Source: a virus. Taken from it: DNA of 33,839 nt. The stretch is taken from positions 1 through 33,839 of IMG/VR virus record IMGVR_UViG_3300035698_027858. One strand, 5' to 3'. The notes under the pieces are model-generated. The model had not been told where the DNA came from, did no database searches, and saw only the letters and a list, made by a program, of their open reading frames with translations. The translations under genes and the position numbers were made by a program. Shown piece after piece: positions 1 through 7,666 of this stretch. Every line of letters begins with the position of its first letter. The first letter of the stretch is position 1.

Positions 1-2
1 TG

Positions 3-362
3 GAAGTTTTGCCAGAAGGCGAGAAAGTCATCATCAGAGACAGAATTTATATCATGACACCAGAGGGGAAACTTAAGGAGAAGTCAGAGTCAGAATTAGA
101 GATACAGAGAAGGTTGCTTCTCGAGAGAATTATAACCTGCGAGAGCGGATGGGATGCAGAGGTTTGCAATAAGGGATATGGATGTGAAAGCGGAATGGGA
201 TTGGCTCAATTCATTCCAGATACTTGGGATTATGTGATGAGAGAGATGGAGACAGATGGAAATCCTTTTAATGCTGAGTTAAATTACCAAGCCGCCTTGT
301 ATTTATTAAAAATTGAAGGGAGCCAGCACTGGGAACAGAGTAAAGCGTGCTGGAGAAAATAA
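3..362 (+). CDS. Lytic transglycosylase/lysozyme-like protein, 5'-truncated by window edge
   Basis: The frame is open to the left edge, so the N-terminus is missing; TTG at 9 is only an internal codon. The visible 120 residues hold a lysozyme-like goose-type/SLT signature: a catalytic-type Glu in CESGWD, then GMGLAQFIPDTW, which matches the family's G-[LM]-[MA]-Q-[FI]-x-P-x-T-W block, then NPFNAELNYQAALYLL, the usual helix that follows. The predicted role is cleavage of the glycan strand of peptidoglycan during phage entry or release. Two cysteines flank the catalytic segment. It is the first of four peptidoglycan-active genes in the window. The stop codon overlaps the AAAGGTCGA motif at 361. 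Fold assignment is fairly sure; the role (virion-bound or lysis) is inference. Confidence 0.7.
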   Translation, partial: EVLPEGEKVIIRDRIYIMTPEGKLKEKSESELEIQRRLLLERIITCESGWDAEVCNKGYGCESGMGLAQFIPDTWDYVMREMETDGNPFNAELNYQAALYLLKIEGSQHWEQSKACWRK

Positions 363-369
363 AGGTCGA
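361..369 (+). repeat. AAAGGTCGA intercistronic motif, copy 1
   Basis: The motif overlaps the TAA stop of the transglycosylase-like gene (stop at 360-362) and lies 32 bases before the next ATG at 402. The following leader is almost free of G and has no Shine-Dalgarno site. Confidence 0.7.
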
Positions 370-401
370 AAAAACTAATTAAAGAAATAAAGAAAAAAAC
401 A

Positions 402-701
402 ATGAATGATAAAATTACAGAACTTTTAGAAACCATTCTAAAAGCAATTGTCACTAAGCCGGAAGAGGTAAAGGTGGCAAAAACAACTGATGAGATGGGG
501 GTTTTGCTTTCGGTCAAACTTGGCGAAGGCGACGCGGGAATGGTTATCGGACGACAAGGAAAAACCATTCAAGCCATCAGAGTAGTGATGGCAGCAATAG
601 GAGCGAAGAATCGGGCCAGATTAAATATCAAGTTAGAAGTGCCAGATCAACCAGCGAGCCGCATCGGGAAAGATTCAGGGTTAGATAATTTAGACATCTA
701 A
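402..701 (+). CDS. KH-domain RNA-binding protein, KhpA-like
   Basis: This 99-residue protein has the size and layout of the bacterial KhpA (YlqC/UPF0109) family: an N-terminal helix, a short beta-rich segment (GVLLSVKLGEGDAGMVIG), then the KH GxxG loop as GRQG at residues 50-53 inside GMVIGRQGKTIQAIR, and a closing strand (ARLNIKLEV). In cells KhpA binds RNA, often with KhpB, and affects small-RNA stability and cell division genes. A copy in a phage structural region is unusual. The ATG at 402 follows an A-rich leader without a Shine-Dalgarno site. A strongly folded RNA (709-791) begins right after its stop and is an obvious candidate ligand, but this link is inference. Confidence 0.8.
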   Translation: MNDKITELLETILKAIVTKPEEVKVAKTTDEMGVLLSVKLGEGDAGMVIGRQGKTIQAIRVVMAAIGAKNRARLNIKLEVPDQPASRIGKDSGLDNLDI

Positions 702-708
702 AGGATTC

Positions 709-791
709 ACCCAGGCCGTTTCTGTTAGGTCGACCCTCTTCGACCTTTTGAAAATAAAGAACTGAGGGATAAAGACAGAGGCGGCCTGGGT
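709..791 (+). ncRNA. Compact structured RNA element with 17-bp closing stem and possible pseudoknot
   Basis: The arms 709-725 and 775-791 are complementary over 17 positions (15 Watson-Crick pairs and two G-U pairs at 719-720/780-781). Inside is a hairpin AGGTCGA (727-733)/TCGACCT (740-746). Five bases of its six-base loop (CCCTC, 734-738) can pair with GAGGG at 764-768, which would make an H-type pseudoknot with a 17-base A-rich linker. The hairpin arm carries the core of the AAAGGTCGA motif in both orientations. It fills the gap between the KH-protein gene and the gene at 824. Transcription from the upstream operon is assumed; function is unknown. Confidence 0.55.
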
Positions 792-823
792 TGAAATCGA
801 TATGTCAATAGAATTGTAGAATT

Positions 824-1117
824 ATGAAAACCAGACGACAAGTTTTAGAAATAATTCACAGCTCGGTTTTAGAAGATAAAATTAGACATGAGATAGCAAT
901 TAAAACGCTGGATGATAAACCAGACGACTACGTTTTGGTAAAAAAGCGTATTCTGGATGAAGAAAAGTCAAAATTAATGGGACAGCCAGTTTTTAAAGAT
1001 GAAGTCGAAACTAAAAAAGATACGGTACTTAAATATCAAGAGGATATCACAAAACGAGAGAAGTCACTTAAAATTATCAAAAAACTACTTAATGAAGAAA
1101 ATGGAAAAAGAAACTAA
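824..1117 (+). CDS. Hypothetical helical protein
   Basis: I do not recognise this 97-residue protein. It is charged and lysine/glutamate-rich, contains no cysteine and looks wholly alpha-helical, with a likely coiled coil in its second half (residues 55-95). The ATG at 824 has no Shine-Dalgarno site; the 32 bases after the folded RNA at 709-791 form its leader. Its 3' end overlaps the next gene's start (ATG at 1101) by 17 bases in another frame, so the two are probably translated together. Being a small charged protein upstream of phage methyltransferases, it could be a DNA- or RNA-binding accessory, but nothing in the sequence proves that. Confidence 0.6.
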   Translation: MKTRRQVLEIIHSSVLEDKIRHEIAIKTLDDKPDDYVLVKKRILDEEKSKLMGQPVFKDEVETKKDTVLKYQEDITKREKSLKIIKKLLNEENGKRN

Positions 1118-1394
1118 AAAAGAGAAAGAGGAAAGAAGACGTAAGATGGGATTAAATAATCCCGCTAAAGATCGGTGGGCGAGAAGAAAGAATCAAGATA
1201 GATTAATTGGCGGGACTTATGTTAGCTCTGCGTTATTAGCCGAAGCCCAGAGGCGAAGGATATCAAAGATGAAAAGAGAAGTAATAAGCCGAATCTATGG
1301 ACGGATTCCTCTATGGTCAAGAATTTGGTTAAGAATTAAATTTAGGTCTAAAACATTATGGCGAAAATTAATCAAACAAACTATCCAGAGATAG
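1101..1394 (+). CDS. Hypothetical very basic protein
   Basis: This 97-residue protein is not recognised. It is extremely basic: an N-terminal Lys/Glu/Arg-rich stretch (residues 2-16), then GLNNPAKDRWARRKNQDR and a C-terminal tract rich in Arg, Trp and Ile (SRIWLRIKFRSKTLWRK). Such composition fits nucleic-acid binding or peripheral membrane contact. The frame is open further upstream inside the preceding gene, but ATG at 1101 (or 1092) gives the least overlap and is preferred. Its end overlaps the ParB-methyltransferase start by 37 bases, which suggests coupled translation. Function unknown. Confidence 0.5.
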   Translation: MEKETKKEKEERRRKMGLNNPAKDRWARRKNQDRLIGGTYVSSALLAEAQRRRISKMKREVISRIYGRIPLWSRIWLRIKFRSKTLWRKLIKQTIQR

Positions 1395-2635
1395 AAATAA
1401 AGAAGTTAAAGTTAGCTTACTATAATCCCAGAGAAATATCAGAAAAGGAATATGAGTCGCTCAAAAGGTCAATGAGAGAATTTGGATGTGTAGAGCCGAT
1501 AGTAATAAACAAGCGTAAGGGCAGAGAAGATATCGTAGTCGGTGGCAATATGAGAGTTAGAGCAGTAACAGAACTGAACTGGAAGAAAATCTCCTACATA
1601 ACAGTGAATCTGTCAGAAGAGAAAGAAAAACTTCTTAATTTAGCTTTAAACCGAATCAAAGGAGATTGGGACGAGACCAAATTAGCAGAATTGGTCCATA
1701 ACCTAAGTCGAGCAGATGCTGATTTAAATTTAAGCGGATTTAATGAAGTAGAAATTAGCAATCTATTAGATACACAAATGTTGCGAGACGAAGAAGAATC
1801 AGAAACAGAAATAGAAAAAGAGCAAGGGATGCTAAAGAAAAAACCCAAATCAAAATATGGTGAGATTTATCAGTTGGGCAGGCATAAACTAATGTGCGGC
1901 GATTCTACTAAGACAGAAGATATTAAAAAACTAATGGGCAAAGAACAAGCAGATATGGTTTTCACTGATCCACCTTATAATGTATCTCATGTTAGTCATG
2001 AGAAAAAAGGGAAATTCCCGACTGAAAAAGGGAAGATCCTTGGAGATCAGCAAAGCCAAGAAGAATTCAGTAAATTCACCGAGAAGTTTTTTAATAATTA
2101 CAATCAGCTTCTAAAACCGGGCAAAACAATCTATATCTGTACGGGCTATACATCCTATCCGTTATTTTATTATCAAATGCTTAATGTAGGATTTGAGTTT
2201 TCAACCACAATCGTTTGGGTCAAGCCATCATTCTCAATGGGCTGGGGGGATTACAAGAAGCAATACGAACAAGTGATGAAAGGCAAAAGAGGAAGAAGTA
2301 GGAGTAAAGCACAACCAATTATTTACGGCTGGAAAAAAGGCCAAAGGCATTATTTCTACGGTGACTTAAATCAGAGCGATGTTTGGGATATGCCTAGAAA
2401 AGCCATTACCAAGATGCTCCATCCAACCGAGAAACCAGAGTGGCTTGTAATGAAAGCGGTAAAAAACTCAAGCAGGGTTGGGCAATTAATAGTGGACTTA
2501 TTTGCGGGCTGTGGCTCGACTTTAATGGCAGCGCATAAGATGGAAAGAACGGCTTACTTAATGGAATTGGATCCGTGTTGGTGTGATGTAATTCGTCAGA
2601 GATGGACAAGGATCAGTCAATTACCCAGAAGGTAG
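1358..2635 (+). CDS. ParB-like N-terminal domain fused to DNA N6-adenine-type methyltransferase
   Basis: Residues 10-110 form a ParB/Srx-like domain: YYNPREISEKEYESLKRSMREFG, then PIVINKR and the GGNMRVRA motif that replaces the GERR motif of ParB. Residues 165-425 are a beta-class DNA methyltransferase: catalytic motif IV TDPPYNV (DPPY at 204-207) and, towards the C-terminus, the S-adenosylmethionine site DLFAGCGST (from residue 380), preceded by HPTEKP. The motif order IV-then-I is that of beta-class enzymes; DPPY usually goes with N6-adenine methylation. Such fusions are common in phages, where they modify phage DNA against restriction or mark sites. The specificity cannot be read from sequence. 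The gene overlaps its upstream neighbour and is followed by a hairpin (2637-2656). Confidence 0.88.
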   Translation: MAKINQTNYPEIEIKKLKLAYYNPREISEKEYESLKRSMREFGCVEPIVINKRKGREDIVVGGNMRVRAVTELNWKKISYITVNLSEEKEKLLNLALNRIKGDWDETKLAELVHNLSRADADLNLSGFNEVEISNLLDTQMLRDEEESETEIEKEQGMLKKKPKSKYGEIYQLGRHKLMCGDSTKTEDIKKLMGKEQADMVFTDPPYNVSHVSHEKKGKFPTEKGKILGDQQSQEEFSKFTEKFFNNYNQLLKPGKTIYICTGYTSYPLFYYQMLNVGFEFSTTIVWVKPSFSMGWGDYKKQYEQVMKGKRGRSRSKAQPIIYGWKKGQRHYFYGDLNQSDVWDMPRKAITKMLHPTEKPEWLVMKAVKNSSRVGQLIVDLFAGCGSTLMAAHKMERTAYLMELDPCWCDVIRQRWTRISQLPRR

Positions 2636-2636
2636 C

Positions 2637-2665
2637 CACACAGAATCGCTTGTGTGCGGTTTTTC
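2637..2665 (+). terminator. Weak hairpin with T-run after the first methyltransferase gene
   Basis: CACACA (2637-2642) pairs with TGTGTG (2651-2656) across an 8-base loop, followed closely by TTTTT (2660-2664). The stem is short, so it is a weak or leaky terminator at best. The block GAATCGCTTGTGTGCG here recurs with one change at 23112-23127. Confidence 0.35.
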
Positions 2666-2692
2666 TGAAAAAGCAGATAATAACCACAACTC

Positions 2693-3979
2693 ATGAAAAA
2701 ACTGCCAACAAACAGAGTTATTTGTGGAAATGCGATAGAAATTTTACGAACCTTTCCAGCAGAAAGCATAGATACAATAATCACTAGTCCGCCTTATTGG
2801 GGGCTTAGGGATTACGGAACGGATCCAATCATTTGGGGTGGAGATGAAAAATGCAAGCACAATTTTAAGATTAAAGAAATATATCTACACAGAGGAACAG
2901 CCAAATCAACCGTTCAGGCCTCTGTCGATAGAAAAGGTGGAATCTCAACAGAGTGGAAGACAAAGGATGGATTTTGTAAGTGTGGCGCGTGGAAAGGAAG
3001 TTTAGGATTAGAGCCAACCTTTGATTTATATACAAAAAACCTTTGTGATATATTCGATGAAATTAAGAGAGTTCTAAAAAAAGAAGGAACTTGCTGGATT
3101 AATTTAGGAGATACTTACTCAGGGAACAAAAAAGGGAAGACAGATAAAAAAGTTAGTGATTACTTAAAAGATAATTCAAAAGGAATACATAAAAAAGCAA
3201 CAATAACTGAAAAATGTCTATGTCAAATCCCATCCCGCTTCGCAATAGAAATGGCAAATAGAGGATGGATACTCCGGAATGAACTAATTTGGCATAAACC
3301 TAATTGTATGCCCTCATCAGTCAAAGACAGATTTACAGTAGATTTTGAAAAGATATTCTTTTTTGTTAAAAGCAAGAAGTATTGGTTTGAAACGCAGTAT
3401 GAATCTTACGTAAAAAATAGTGATATGGCTTATAGAAAAAAATTGAGATGTGGTAGAAAATATGGAGTTAAGAGACCGTATCAAGACAACCAACCACTAT
3501 CGCATTCTAAAACATCAGCAATAGTTAATCCCCAAGGCCGTAACAAACGCTGTGTTTGGAAAATTCCGACCAAGCCATTTTCAAAAGCTCACTTTGCTGT
3601 ATTCCCAGAAGAGCTTATCAAAACTCCAATTAAGGCGGGTTGTCCGGAGTTTGTTTGTAAAAAGTGCGGGAAGGCAAGAAAACCAATCTATAAAAATACA
3701 CAAAAACAACATAGTATTGGTGCCACCTCTGGACTATATCATAAGGAGAGAAATTTTAAGGGAGATAATACGGTTAGAAATATGACCAAGCAAATCGGAT
3801 TAACAAATTGTGGATGTAAAGCAGGATTTGGGCCGGGAATAGTTCTTGATCCATTCATGGGCGCCGGCACAACCGCTTTGGTAGCTCGAAGTCTTGGCAG
3901 AAATTGGGTCGGTATAGAATTGAATCCTGACTATATCAAAATTAGTAAAAGAAGATTAGCTCAACAAGCTTTATTTTAA
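2693..3979 (+). CDS. DNA methyltransferase, SPPY type (probably N4-cytosine), with zinc-ribbon inserts
   Basis: The 428-residue protein opens with the methyltransferase core: GNAIEILRTFP, then motif IV TSPPYWGLRDYG (SPPY at 32-35). The SAM-binding motif I, LDPFMGAGTT, lies near the C-terminus (from residue 385), followed by GIELNPDYIKISKRRL. SPPY is typical of N4-cytosine enzymes, although some N6-adenine enzymes carry it. Two cysteine-rich inserts stand out: CKCGAWKG near residue 100 and CKKCGKARK paired with CGC after residue 320. They resemble zinc ribbons and may read the target or stabilise the fold. It differs from the upstream DPPY enzyme, so the phage appears to carry two modification specificities. 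No restriction endonuclease partner is present, as is usual for phage anti-restriction methylases. Confidence 0.85.
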   Translation: MKKLPTNRVICGNAIEILRTFPAESIDTIITSPPYWGLRDYGTDPIIWGGDEKCKHNFKIKEIYLHRGTAKSTVQASVDRKGGISTEWKTKDGFCKCGAWKGSLGLEPTFDLYTKNLCDIFDEIKRVLKKEGTCWINLGDTYSGNKKGKTDKKVSDYLKDNSKGIHKKATITEKCLCQIPSRFAIEMANRGWILRNELIWHKPNCMPSSVKDRFTVDFEKIFFFVKSKKYWFETQYESYVKNSDMAYRKKLRCGRKYGVKRPYQDNQPLSHSKTSAIVNPQGRNKRCVWKIPTKPFSKAHFAVFPEELIKTPIKAGCPEFVCKKCGKARKPIYKNTQKQHSIGATSGLYHKERNFKGDNTVRNMTKQIGLTNCGCKAGFGPGIVLDPFMGAGTTALVARSLGRNWVGIELNPDYIKISKRRLAQQALF

Positions 3980-3987
3980 AAATCAAT

Positions 3988-4605
3988 ATGACCAAAGGAC
4001 CAATCTTAACAACTTCAAAAATGCCAAAGGAAACCGAGCAGCAATACACAGCTTGGCTTTTGTATTGCGAAGCAGGAAGCATAGATAAATTGCTAAAAAC
4101 CTGGCAAGGGTTGGAACAAGGTGTGACTGAAATGCGACCAGAATTAGAGGGGCTGAGAGAGAGATTAAAAAAGCCACCAGCAAGGACAACGATAGCTAGA
4201 TGGTCAAAAAGTTACCGCTGGGTGGAAAGAAAAGACCAAAAACTAATAGAAGATTTACAAACCCTGCGGGAAAAAACTAAAAAGATTAAGCGGGAAAAAT
4301 TACACAAAATCGCTGAATCATTTGAGCGAATAGCTAATAAAGTTCTTAAACGATTAATAGAAGGAGAGGAGCCAACCATTAACGAATGGAAGCAAGTTTG
4401 GGAAATGTTCCAAGTAGAATTAGGAAAGCCGACGAGTAGGTTCGCGCTCAAAGAGGAACAGAAACCGTTGACTGAAGAAGAGAAAAAAGAAAAACAAAAA
4501 TTAGATGAGGCGCTCAAAATTATCTATGAACAACAAGGAAAAACTAAGTCTTCTATATTGGATACTGGCAAACAAGATAAAAGGAGAAAACGAAAAGTTA
4601 ATTGA
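3988..4605 (+). CDS. Terminase small subunit (probable)
   Basis: This 205-residue protein sits directly before, and overlaps, the large terminase gene, the usual place for the small subunit that recognises phage DNA for packaging. Sequence support: a helix-turn-helix-like segment (PPARTTIARWSKSYRWVERKDQ, residues 63-84) of the type seen in small terminases, where W..RS..W follows the recognition helix, then a long helical region suited to ring assembly, and a charged C-terminus. The overlap with the large subunit is about 80-101 bases depending on its start, which suggests translational coupling. ATG at 3988 lies 8 bases after the previous stop; ATG at 4021 is an alternative. Function rests on position plus the helix-turn-helix, so it is good but not certain. 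Confidence 0.7.
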   Translation: MTKGPILTTSKMPKETEQQYTAWLLYCEAGSIDKLLKTWQGLEQGVTEMRPELEGLRERLKKPPARTTIARWSKSYRWVERKDQKLIEDLQTLREKTKKIKREKLHKIAESFERIANKVLKRLIEGEEPTINEWKQVWEMFQVELGKPTSRFALKEEQKPLTEEEKKEKQKLDEALKIIYEQQGKTKSSILDTGKQDKRRKRKVN

Positions 4606-6058
4606 GTTTATAAAGCATCGGTTCATGTGGAGTATCTATGCAGACGAGACGCCGATTCAAGTGATAATGAAAGCATCACAGATAGGAGCAAGCACGATGG
4701 AAATCTTGAGAACATTGCATAGCGCAAAGTTTTGGGGCATTAATCAGATTTATACTTTACCGACGGTAGATGACGTGGGCGAATTCGTGAAAAGTAAAGT
4801 GAACCGAATAATAAAAGTTAATCCTTCTATCAAAGAAGGCATAGATTCAAAAGACGTAGATTCTGTAGAACAGAAGCAGATCGGTAAAGCATTCATTTTC
4901 TTCAAAGGCACACATACAGAAAAGGAAGCAATAATGTTGACTAGTGACAGAAACATTCATGACGAACTAGATAAGTCAAAGCCAGAAGTAATTCAAGATT
5001 ATACCTCCCGAATGGGCTATTCAGAGATTAGAAGTCAGCACTACTTTTCAACACCGACTATTCCTGATTTTGGAATTGATGCCCTTTTTACTAAATCAGA
5101 TCAGAAATACTGGAGGTTTAATTGTCCTCATTGTAGATACAGACAACATATGGAGTGGGAAAAGAATGTGGATTTTGAACGGCAGATTTATGTCTGTCAA
5201 AAATGTCGGAAAGAAATAACGCCGAAACAAATAAGCGCATTAGGAGAATGGGAAGCAAGATTCCCAGGCGAAACAATCAGCGGCTATTGGATTAGCCAAA
5301 TGATTTGTCCTTGGCGAACTGCTGCGGATTTGATTAAAGAGAGAGAAGATGCAGAGGATGAAGAATACTTCTATAACTTTGTATTAGGGTTGCCTTATTT
5401 ATCTGCTGAACAGAAAATCGAAGCCAGCCTATTTTTAAGAAACATCACCAGTGAAAAAGCAAGCAGAGAAGAATGGAATATAATGGGCGCAGATACAGGC
5501 GAAGTGAACCACGTCATCATTGGTAATAGGAAAGGGATATTCTGGGTAGGAGTATTAAAAGATAGACCAAACAGCACTAGGTGGCAGCAAATGGAAGAGT
5601 TAATTCAATTCTATGATGTGAGAGTGGGGGTCGTGGATGCATTACCTTATACCGAAGAAGCTCAAGTATTAGCAAAGAAATTCCCATACCGAATTTACCT
5701 TAATTTTTTTAAAGATGACCCAAAAATGTTAGAGGTGGTTAGGTTTGGCGATGAAAAAAAGAAAATACCAGAGGAATTCGAGGAAGAGATAAAAGTACTG
5801 ACTTCCAGAAATCGAATCTATGATGACACTATCTCAGCTTTAAGAAAAGGACAAACAAGATTCTCACTGCCCAAAGACAGTCCAACCTTCCAGCTTTTAA
5901 TTAAGCATGCCCAAACTGTCTATGCCAGAACAGTTACCGACAAGCACGGGCAAGAAAAAAGAGAATGGGCAAACTTGGGAGCAGATCATCTCTGGCTAGC
6001 TCTTGTTTATTGGCATATCGCTTTAAAAAAGCGACTCAAATATGAGCCAAATCGTTAA
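4505..6058 (+). CDS. terL: Terminase large subunit, GpA-like
   Basis: This 517-residue protein packages DNA into the prohead. The N-terminal ATPase has a Walker A-like KASQIGAST (from residue 56; deviant, as in GpA-type terminases) and a Walker B-like region RNIHDELD. A zinc-finger-like insert follows, with CPHC (residues 207-210) and CQKC (231-234), which is characteristic of lambda GpA-family terminases. The C-terminal nuclease shows three acidic sites expected of the RNase H fold: GADTG (Asp330), VVDALPY and LGADHLW. It lies after the probable small subunit and ends the left transcription unit. The ATG at 4505 is used here; ATG at 4526 would remove seven residues and reduce the overlap. 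Confidence 0.9.
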   Translation: MRRSKLSMNNKEKLSLLYWILANKIKGENEKLIEFIKHRFMWSIYADETPIQVIMKASQIGASTMEILRTLHSAKFWGINQIYTLPTVDDVGEFVKSKVNRIIKVNPSIKEGIDSKDVDSVEQKQIGKAFIFFKGTHTEKEAIMLTSDRNIHDELDKSKPEVIQDYTSRMGYSEIRSQHYFSTPTIPDFGIDALFTKSDQKYWRFNCPHCRYRQHMEWEKNVDFERQIYVCQKCRKEITPKQISALGEWEARFPGETISGYWISQMICPWRTAADLIKEREDAEDEEYFYNFVLGLPYLSAEQKIEASLFLRNITSEKASREEWNIMGADTGEVNHVIIGNRKGIFWVGVLKDRPNSTRWQQMEELIQFYDVRVGVVDALPYTEEAQVLAKKFPYRIYLNFFKDDPKMLEVVRFGDEKKKIPEEFEEEIKVLTSRNRIYDDTISALRKGQTRFSLPKDSPTFQLLIKHAQTVYARTVTDKHGQEKREWANLGADHLWLALVYWHIALKKRLKYEPNR

Positions 6059-6099
6059 AAGAGTTTTTATATTTTCTTCATTTTTATTTTAATTTTAAT

Positions 6100-6128
6100 T
6101 TGACTTGAAAGGAGTATGCTGGTAATAA
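6100..6128 (+). promoter_or_regulatory. Sigma70-type promoter for the exported-protein pair
   Basis: TTGACT (6100-6105) and TAATAA (6123-6128) are separated by 17 bases. Transcription would start near 6135, leaving a leader of about 120 bases before the ATG at 6255. The upstream 40 bases are T-rich. The leader contains an AAAGGTCGA copy at 6203. A short frame of about 35 codons (6128-6235) overlaps the promoter and is not called as a gene. Confidence 0.6.
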
Positions 6129-6202
6129 TGTTAACTGTGAAAGAAATGTTATCTTCGTCTCGCTGGCTTGTGGATTGGCGCAACGATCAGCATAGAAGAG
6201 AC

Positions 6203-6211
6203 AAAGGTCGA
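6203..6211 (+). repeat. AAAGGTCGA motif, copy 2
   Basis: The copy lies in the leader between the promoter at 6100 and the ATG at 6255, 43 bases before that start. An A-rich, G-poor stretch with repeated AATAAAT follows it, as at other copies. Confidence 0.6.
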
Positions 6212-6254
6212 GAGGATACGGAAAAGAATAAATAAATAAATTAATAAATGGATT

Positions 6255-7052
6255 ATGACAAAAAACAAGTATAAGGTTCTATTGGTAGTAGGAGTATTAA
6301 GCGTGCTCGTAGTCGGAATCGGCAGCGTTCAGGCTATCAGATCGTTGACAAAAGCTGAAGAAGTTCAGCTCAAGCAGGATATGAAGCCCCAAAACGCAGA
6401 GAGGTCAGTTAATCTGATCGGCATCTTCGCTCCTGGATTCGAGCAGGAAACCGCATCAGCAAAAGCCGACTATATTAAAGAGTATGGCGAAGGAAACTTC
6501 CAGATGCTCAAATATAACGGCTATACGCTGATTGTTCCTCCTGTAAAAACTGGGGAGATTGATGACGCAAAAGCGAGAGTCGATGCTATATTGGTCGGAC
6601 AGGAAAAGATTATCCCTTCAGCTGATGTTGAAGCTTCGCAGATTGCCAAAATCCGTGAAGTATTCGGCGTTAAAGGCGATATCGGCTTCAATGCGATATT
6701 CGGAGCATACACTGATGAGAATGGATTCCAATATAATTTCGTAGACAGCGAATTAGTCAGCAAACAGGTAGGGGTCAGTAGTAGTCTGCATGCCAAGTTT
6801 GAGCAAGCATATCCTCATTTGAAGCCAGGCATTGCCCGCACTGCAACGATCACAAACAATCAGGCAAAGGAAGCAGCAAATCAAGTAGTAACAAAAGTCT
6901 TTGCTGATGATCGTGCCGATGCTCTTAAAGCCAGTGCCCAAATCGTTGAATTAGTAGAAGCACGCACTGGGATTGTCTACGGGGATAACGAAGTACAGGT
7001 GCTGGTCGATGATGTAACAGGAGATGTAATCCACTTTAGTAAGAACAAATAA
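6255..7052 (+). CDS. Exported or membrane-anchored protein of unknown function
   Basis: The 265-residue protein begins with two lysines and a hydrophobic segment (residues 7-26, VLLVVGVLSVLVVGIGSVQA) that ends in an AxA-like site, so it is a signal peptide or an N-terminal anchor. The remainder is soluble, without cysteines, rich in Ala, Val, Asp and Lys; the segment NNQAKEAANQVVTKVFADDRADALKASAQIVELVEARTG is helical. I see no catalytic motif and do not recognise the family. Base composition is clearly richer in G+C than the flanking phage genes, and codons such as GAC, GTC and CTG are frequent, which suggests separate acquisition. It is followed after two bases by another exported protein, so the two form an operon from the promoter at 6100. 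Confidence 0.7.
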   Translation: MTKNKYKVLLVVGVLSVLVVGIGSVQAIRSLTKAEEVQLKQDMKPQNAERSVNLIGIFAPGFEQETASAKADYIKEYGEGNFQMLKYNGYTLIVPPVKTGEIDDAKARVDAILVGQEKIIPSADVEASQIAKIREVFGVKGDIGFNAIFGAYTDENGFQYNFVDSELVSKQVGVSSSLHAKFEQAYPHLKPGIARTATITNNQAKEAANQVVTKVFADDRADALKASAQIVELVEARTGIVYGDNEVQVLVDDVTGDVIHFSKNK

Positions 7053-7054
7053 CT

Positions 7055-7588
7055 ATGAACAAGATTAAATATATTGTTCTTTCGCTTCTTATTGCGGTGG
7101 GTGCGTTGACGATAGGATCAGGCGTCGCATATGCTACAGACTATTGTCCCGCTGGTGGAGGCTGGAGTGGCTGGTATGCTTCGTTTTATCCGACCTACAG
7201 GCTATGTGATACATCGTATTACACCTACAACACCGAAGACGGAATTGCAGACGAAGAATCGTGGTATCTGTCCTCACCTCTTTACCAGATTTGTGGCGAG
7301 GCAACACCGCCTTTTGGTCCGACATATTATTACAACATAGGATCAAGAGCATACATCCCGTCGCCTGATGCGTCGCAAACCAGCGATGCCCATTACTATC
7401 TATGGGGCGTGGATGACAGCTATCTTATGATCGGCAATGTCGACCAGTATAACACTTTCGGCTGGGCTAACCTTAGCACCACGACCTGGGAGTGGCATGA
7501 CGGATGGAAAATGACCGACTGGACAGGGGAAGACTTATACGAATACACTGTCGACTTGGACGCCTTCTCTATAACGAACTGTCCGTAA
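7055..7588 (+). CDS. Secreted protein of unknown function, Tyr/Trp/Ser-rich
   Basis: This 177-residue protein has a classical signal peptide: MNKIKY, a hydrophobic core VLSLLIAVGALTIGSGVA, and a likely cleavage after AYA at residue 27. The mature part begins TDYCPAGGGW and is dominated by Tyr, Trp, Ser, Thr, Asp and Gly, a composition typical of beta-rich extracellular domains. Four cysteines are present (CP near the new N-terminus, LCDT, ICGE and a C-terminal NCP) and could form two disulfides. The start lies two bases after the previous stop, so translation is coupled. Like its partner it is GC-richer than the phage genes. A strong intrinsic terminator follows at 7613. Possibilities are a host-surface modifier or superinfection factor; no family was recognised. 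Confidence 0.7.
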   Translation: MNKIKYIVLSLLIAVGALTIGSGVAYATDYCPAGGGWSGWYASFYPTYRLCDTSYYTYNTEDGIADEESWYLSSPLYQICGEATPPFGPTYYYNIGSRAYIPSPDASQTSDAHYYLWGVDDSYLMIGNVDQYNTFGWANLSTTTWEWHDGWKMTDWTGEDLYEYTVDLDAFSITNCP

Positions 7589-7612
7589 AGTCGAAAAGTC
7601 TTTGAGAAGCAC

Positions 7613-7645
7613 AAAAATCTCTGCCAATCCAGAGATTTTTAAGCG
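7613..7645 (+). terminator. Strong intrinsic terminator
   Basis: AAAAATCTCTG (7613-7623) pairs perfectly with CAGAGATTTTT (7630-7640) around a 6-base loop. The stem ends in a T-run, and because both arms are A/T-terminated it can act on either strand. It closes the exported-protein operon. Confidence 0.85.
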
Positions 7646-7666
7646 GATGGATTAGGATCAGAGGTC

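Noticed and set aside
709-791. Possible self-cleaving ribozyme of pistol type (hairpin, loop-tail pseudoknot, 17-base A-rich junction)
   Set aside because: The general topology is similar, but the conserved cleavage-site segment and P3 arrangement of pistol ribozymes are not evident and the long closing stem is different. Kept only as an unnamed structured RNA.
6116-6235. Small open frame of 35-39 codons after an AAAGGAG sequence
   Set aside because: The same bases form a well-spaced promoter (TTGACT/TAATAA), and the Shine-Dalgarno spacing to either ATG is poor (about 1 or 13 bases). More likely leader DNA.
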